From: Agroathelia rolfsii
Lineage: Eukaryota; Basidiomycota; Agaricomycetes; Amylocorticiales; Amylocorticiaceae
Length of the DNA: 64,000 nucleotides
Assembly: GCA_018343915.1 (NCBI GenBank)
Contig: JABRWF010000007.1
Location: 496,001 to 560,000, forward strand
Direction of reading: 5' to 3'
Positions 60,505 through 64,000 of the stretch are shown here, in pieces. A program made the position numbers and the translations under genes. The notes below the pieces were generated by a model. It saw nothing but the letters and a program-made list of their open reading frames with translations, did not search any database and had not been told where the DNA came from. Each line of letters begins with the position of its first letter. Position 1 is the first letter of the stretch.

Positions 60505-61316
60505 TTCTCTTGTATCCAAGATGCCATTGCAGTGTAACATTAGATTCGAAGCAATATGACTGTCACTGGCATCCAGGGTGCTGTTGGAGTTTGTTTAAGG
60601 GAGGCGACTGTTACCTGGACTCGGCAGATGCAGATGCATTTGCCAGTGTTAGCACTGGCATGACAGTAGCACCAGCTTGTTCCGAGTCGAACCTCCCTAT
60701 AAAAACAGTCCTATTTTCGCTTTACTGATACAAAAGTTGAGCGAACTAAACTTACGGACGTTTTTAGCATTTGGAGGTCTTTAACCGTCCTTCTTCCGTC
60801 CATCAGCATCCTCCGAAGTGGCTCCTCGCCATTTCACCTGTGGTAAAACATCTAATGGTGCTGCAGACACACAGCCGCTCGGATGGCCTCAGATGCGTTA
60901 GTGACTCGATGACTCATTTGGACTTCAAGGATCTACTAGTATTTCCTGTAGGGTAACTAACTATCGGTTATGACGCTAAAAACCGCAGCCGGCTCCGCAT
61001 GGCTTGTGTCGAGCACGGATGACTCGAAAAAGAAACTCCGCTGCACTAGATAGCAGTCGCTGGCAGTAAGTCCGAGCCAGCAAAACTCGAAAAGATACGG
61101 CTCCGAGTCGGTCCCTCGCAATCCGAGCCTGTAATGAGTCGCTACACTGACATTTGAACGGTTTTTACCACCACAGCATCAGCGCAATCGTAACACTATA
61201 TAATCCTAAGGATGCTAGCCAAATTATGAGGACCAGAACCAACAGAACATAGCTTCAACCTGTAAAACCTGGAGAATCATCCGATAGAACGCTTCACCGC
61301 TACAGCAGAGAAAGAT
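60505..61316. other. Intergenic between the two UGT genes
   Basis: Several copies of a CCGAG(T/C)C-like motif occur (about 60680, 61070, 61110, 61125), some after an ACTCGAAAAG motif. Their role is unknown. No protein-like frame is seen. Includes the promoter of the second UGT. Confidence 0.4.
61197..61203 (+). promoter_or_regulatory. Possible TATA box of the second UGT
   Basis: TATATAA about 115 bp upstream of the ATG at 61317, a plausible fungal TATA position. It could be chance in AT-rich DNA. Confidence 0.35.
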
Positions 61317-63293
61317 ATGCTCGCAACAAGGAAACACGTCGTGTTCACATCAGCACCAACATGGAGTTCGTGGTATTAACAATGAATAGATGATTAGAAT
61401 TGGCTAACAAGGACATGATTTGCTCACTAGGCCATTTCCGACCGGTGTGCGTGCTTGCGGCGAAGTTTGCCGCTGAGCGGTCGATTACCGTGACTTTGCT
61501 TGTGCCACACTACTTGAAAACATTCGAAAAAGCATCACATGAAGTAGGGCGTTGCCTTTCAGACGCAGAATCATGCCAGGGTGACATTCGGTGCGTTCAA
61601 ACGGACGTGATAGTATTTGAATGACATGGATATCTTATATTGGATATCTTATAGGATCATTGCTATGGGTGACCATGCACAAGACATGTCTAAATTCGTG
61701 CAGCCTAACATACCTGCTTTCCGAGAATTTTGGCAGAAGACCCTTGATAGCTCACCAATTACATGCTCAGCCACGGGAAAAGAATACCCTGGCGTAGCAA
61801 GGCCGTCACTCGTCTTCGTGGATCCGTTACAGTACGATGTCTTCCTTCAAATTCGTGAAATGGACTCGCCACCGTCTGTTCCCATCATTGCATGGATGAT
61901 GGCTTTTACGGGCGGAATGATGGTCGGAGCACTCCCAAAGAAATATGGGGGGCGTGCCGAGGTATACTTACCAGATTTCACAAGCGAGGAAGCGGTCGAC
62001 GGTAGATCCTTAAAATGCTGTGGAGAGATGCTTCATCTTCGGGGAATGCCTGGAATGTATGACTGGGAGACTTATCCACAAGACCTTGTGAATTTGCCTT
62101 TATTCAGACAGCAGGATGTTGTCCCATATTTTCTGCACAAATATGCCAGGTCGGTTACCACAAAGTTATGCAAGTGGTAACGGTATTCATCAATGTCTTA
62201 CAGGACGCTAAATGAAGCGGACGGTGTGGCTACAGCTGGTACAGTGGGATACGACGGCGAAGCACTTTTATCTACTATTGATGAATGGGCTGCTGATAGT
62301 GGAAAACATTCGTTCCACTTTGGGCCTATCTTGCCTCTGAAACCTGGAACAGGCCAATTCACCCAGAGTACACTGAAAGCTGAGATAACTGCCTCACCTC
62401 CCGGTATTGGAGACCGAGTAATCAACTTCCTGAACGATACGTTAAAATCGAAAGGGGAACGAAGTATCATCTACATCTGCTTTGGAACGCTTTTCTGGTA
62501 TGTTTAACTATATATGTTTATTGTTGCAATGACCTTCTAAGCTTTTTTTAGGCCAGTTATCCCAGATCATCTTTGGACACTGTTAGAGACGCTATCGGAC
62601 AGAGGCATACCCTTTGTAAGTTTTCTCTTGCGTCTCCCTACCTTCAATCATTTTAAGCCGAGATAGATCTTGTCGTATCCATCTGCGGTAGCAGACATAC
62701 CGGAATCCATCAAGGAGCGATATTCCGATACTTCTAAATGCTTGCTTGTTCCATGGGCACCACAGCAAACTATATTGTCTCATAAGGTATGTCTAGTCTG
62801 ACTTTCTATACTGGAGTTAGTGTCGAACTTTTGTTTTCAGTCTGTCGGCTGGTTTGTTACGCACGGAGGAGCGGGAGGCACTATGGATGCATTGACCCAG
62901 GGAGTTCCCATGTATGTATAAGATTTTTTAAAAAAGATTATTCTTCACTCATGATATTGAACCGTTTACAGGATTGGATGGCCTTTTGCGGGCGATCAGC
63001 CAGGAAACATTGCACATCTTGTCCACACGCTTGATGTTGCCTTTGAATTCATTGAGGTCCGTACAGGCGAGAATGGTTTGAAGCCTATCTATAAGACAGG
63101 AAAGACGCCACAGGGAACGATTGAGGCTTTCCGTGAAGAGCTGAAGGATGTGTTGGATAATTTGACTTCGGAAGTTGGCATAAGAAAACGGATGAATGCA
63201 CAGAAACAGCAGAAGATCCTCGCTGAAGCTTGGGCGCCAGGTGGTCCGACACGTGCCTCGTTTGAATCTCTCGTCGAACAGTTTGGCCTTTAA
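61317..63293 (+). CDS. UDP-glycosyltransferase (GT1 family), tandem copy 2
   Basis: Close paralogue of the gene at 58539-60504 with the same exon pattern. Exon 1 (61317-61365) encodes MLATRKHVVFTSAPTW and joins SHFRPVCVLAAKFAAERS. Then IIAMGDHAQDMSKFVQPNIP, SLVFVDPLQYDVFLQIREMD, MPGMYDWETYPQDLVNLPLF, TLNEADGVATAGTVGYDGEA, GPILPLKPGTGQFTQS, VPWAPQQTILSHK, SVGWFVTHGGAGGTMDALTQ and IGWPFAGDQPGNIAHLVHTL. It ends FESLVEQFGL. The catalytic-type His (WSHF), HGG and GDQ motifs are intact. The N-terminal domain, which binds the acceptor, differs more between the copies than the C-terminal domain, suggesting different acceptors. Tandem duplication is clear; substrates are unknown. Confidence 0.9.
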
Positions 63294-64000
63294 CAGGCGT
63301 AGAGCTTATTATGTTCAAGACAGGAATATAGCGTAGACTTTATAAATGTCAATACACCTTGTTGAATGCATTAAGGTACCGCGACTACAATTTATTAAAT
63401 TCAGAGATGTCATCCATCCGAACCAACAGATTAGAGTCTCAGCCTTTATAATTGACATACAGCGCATCATGGATCTGGTCCTTGACCTTTGACCATGATG
63501 AGCGAAATTTTATTCAATCAAACTAGTAGTCCAGAATCAATGGTCTGTGAGGTAGGGGTGTCAGGGCGTCTGTGTTAAAATACGACGAGTGACGACGATG
63601 AGCAGCGGTCGACACAAAGAAATGTATTCCGCTTGTCTACTTGTACATCGTTGTACGTAGTCAAACGGATAGTAAACAATAATGTAAACTACCATAAATA
63701 TAAAGGTAGAATCATGTGACCCAGCACATGGATCACATATTCTAACAGTCTGCGTTGGCGAGCATAACATAATTCTACATTGTACGTAGCCGAGTGGCTC
63801 GGGTGTAATGCGGCCTGAGGGATCGGATAGTTCGCTCTGCTCACTTGAGTTGTTTGCCGCAAGAGTGATGGAGCAGAGGCTTCAGCTTCAGCGTCGCCCG
63901 TTTAAGCTGCTTCAAGCTAGTCTCTTTATGGAGAGGGCCAGGAGGGGACCCTGGGGTTCACAGATGCATTTGAGTCCGAGTCAGACACAAATTTTGTGAG
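63294..64000. other. 3' flank of UGT copy 2 to the window edge
   Basis: AT-rich, with no clear motif. A plus-strand frame (63808-63999) stays open to the edge; its product has no recognisable domain and may be chance or the start of a gene cut by the window. Confidence 0.35.

Noticed and set aside
58539..63293. Calling the UGT pair a biosynthetic gene cluster
   Set aside because: No polyketide synthase, peptide synthetase, terpene cyclase, P450 or transporter is seen beside it in the window.

Overview
The window is nuclear DNA of a filamentous basidiomycete, most likely a mushroom-forming Agaricomycete. The genes are dense and cut by many short introns (about 50-70 nt where I could resolve them). 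The gene set is fungal: kexin, HOP1, TRAPP, SEC16, OST3, Elf1, Pumilio, kinesin-1 and kinesin-5. The F-box-like proteins have a PREILIEIF ... HVCRYWRAIALSAPLLW signature that I associate with Agaricomycetes. No rRNA, tRNA, CRISPR array or prokaryotic operon was seen. Most gene spans below run from start codon to stop codon and include introns.

Layout. 0-3 kb: KEX2 (minus). 3.3-5 kb: a decayed F-box-like gene (plus). 5.2-8 kb: ARMC8/GID5 of the GID/CTLH ubiquitin ligase (minus). 8.6-12.7 kb: two tandem F-box-like genes (minus), one frameshifted and one intact. 13-16.6 kb: HOP1, the meiotic HORMA protein, with PHD finger (minus). 17-19 kb: TRS23 (TRAPP; minus) and a secretory glutaminyl cyclase (plus), head to head with only 36 bp between start codons. 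19.2-20.2 kb: an unrecognised coiled-coil gene. 20.8-23.8 kb: a multi-pass GT2 glycosyltransferase (minus).

23.8-29.9 kb: about 6 kb without a convincing gene. It holds several small inverted-repeat (MITE-like) elements, direct repeats and homopolymer runs. 29.9-31.8 kb: an RRM protein like the N-terminus of PPIE, and ELF1 (both minus). 31.9-36.1 kb: kinesin-5 (plus), divergent from ELF1. 37.4-40.7 kb: a Pumilio protein (minus). 43.5-48 kb: conventional kinesin-1 (minus). 48.4-49.7 kb: an F-box/LRR-like protein (minus). 50-56.1 kb: SEC16 (plus), divergent from it. 56.4-57.7 kb: OST3/6 (minus). 58.5-63.3 kb: two tandem UDP-glycosyltransferases (plus).

Functionally the window is mostly housekeeping. 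The secretory pathway is well represented: SEC16 at ER exit sites, TRS23 at ER-Golgi tethering, OST3 in N-glycosylation, KEX2 in the late Golgi and glutaminyl cyclase in the lumen. Microtubule motors and mRNA control form a second theme. The accessory parts are the F-box-like family, the UGT pair and the MITE-rich desert. I see no clear new multi-gene system. The most interesting signals are gene-structure oddities (a probable 5-nt microexon in kinesin-1, a probable GC-AG intron in TRS23), the three-copy F-box family in different states of decay, and unclassified MITE-like hairpins.
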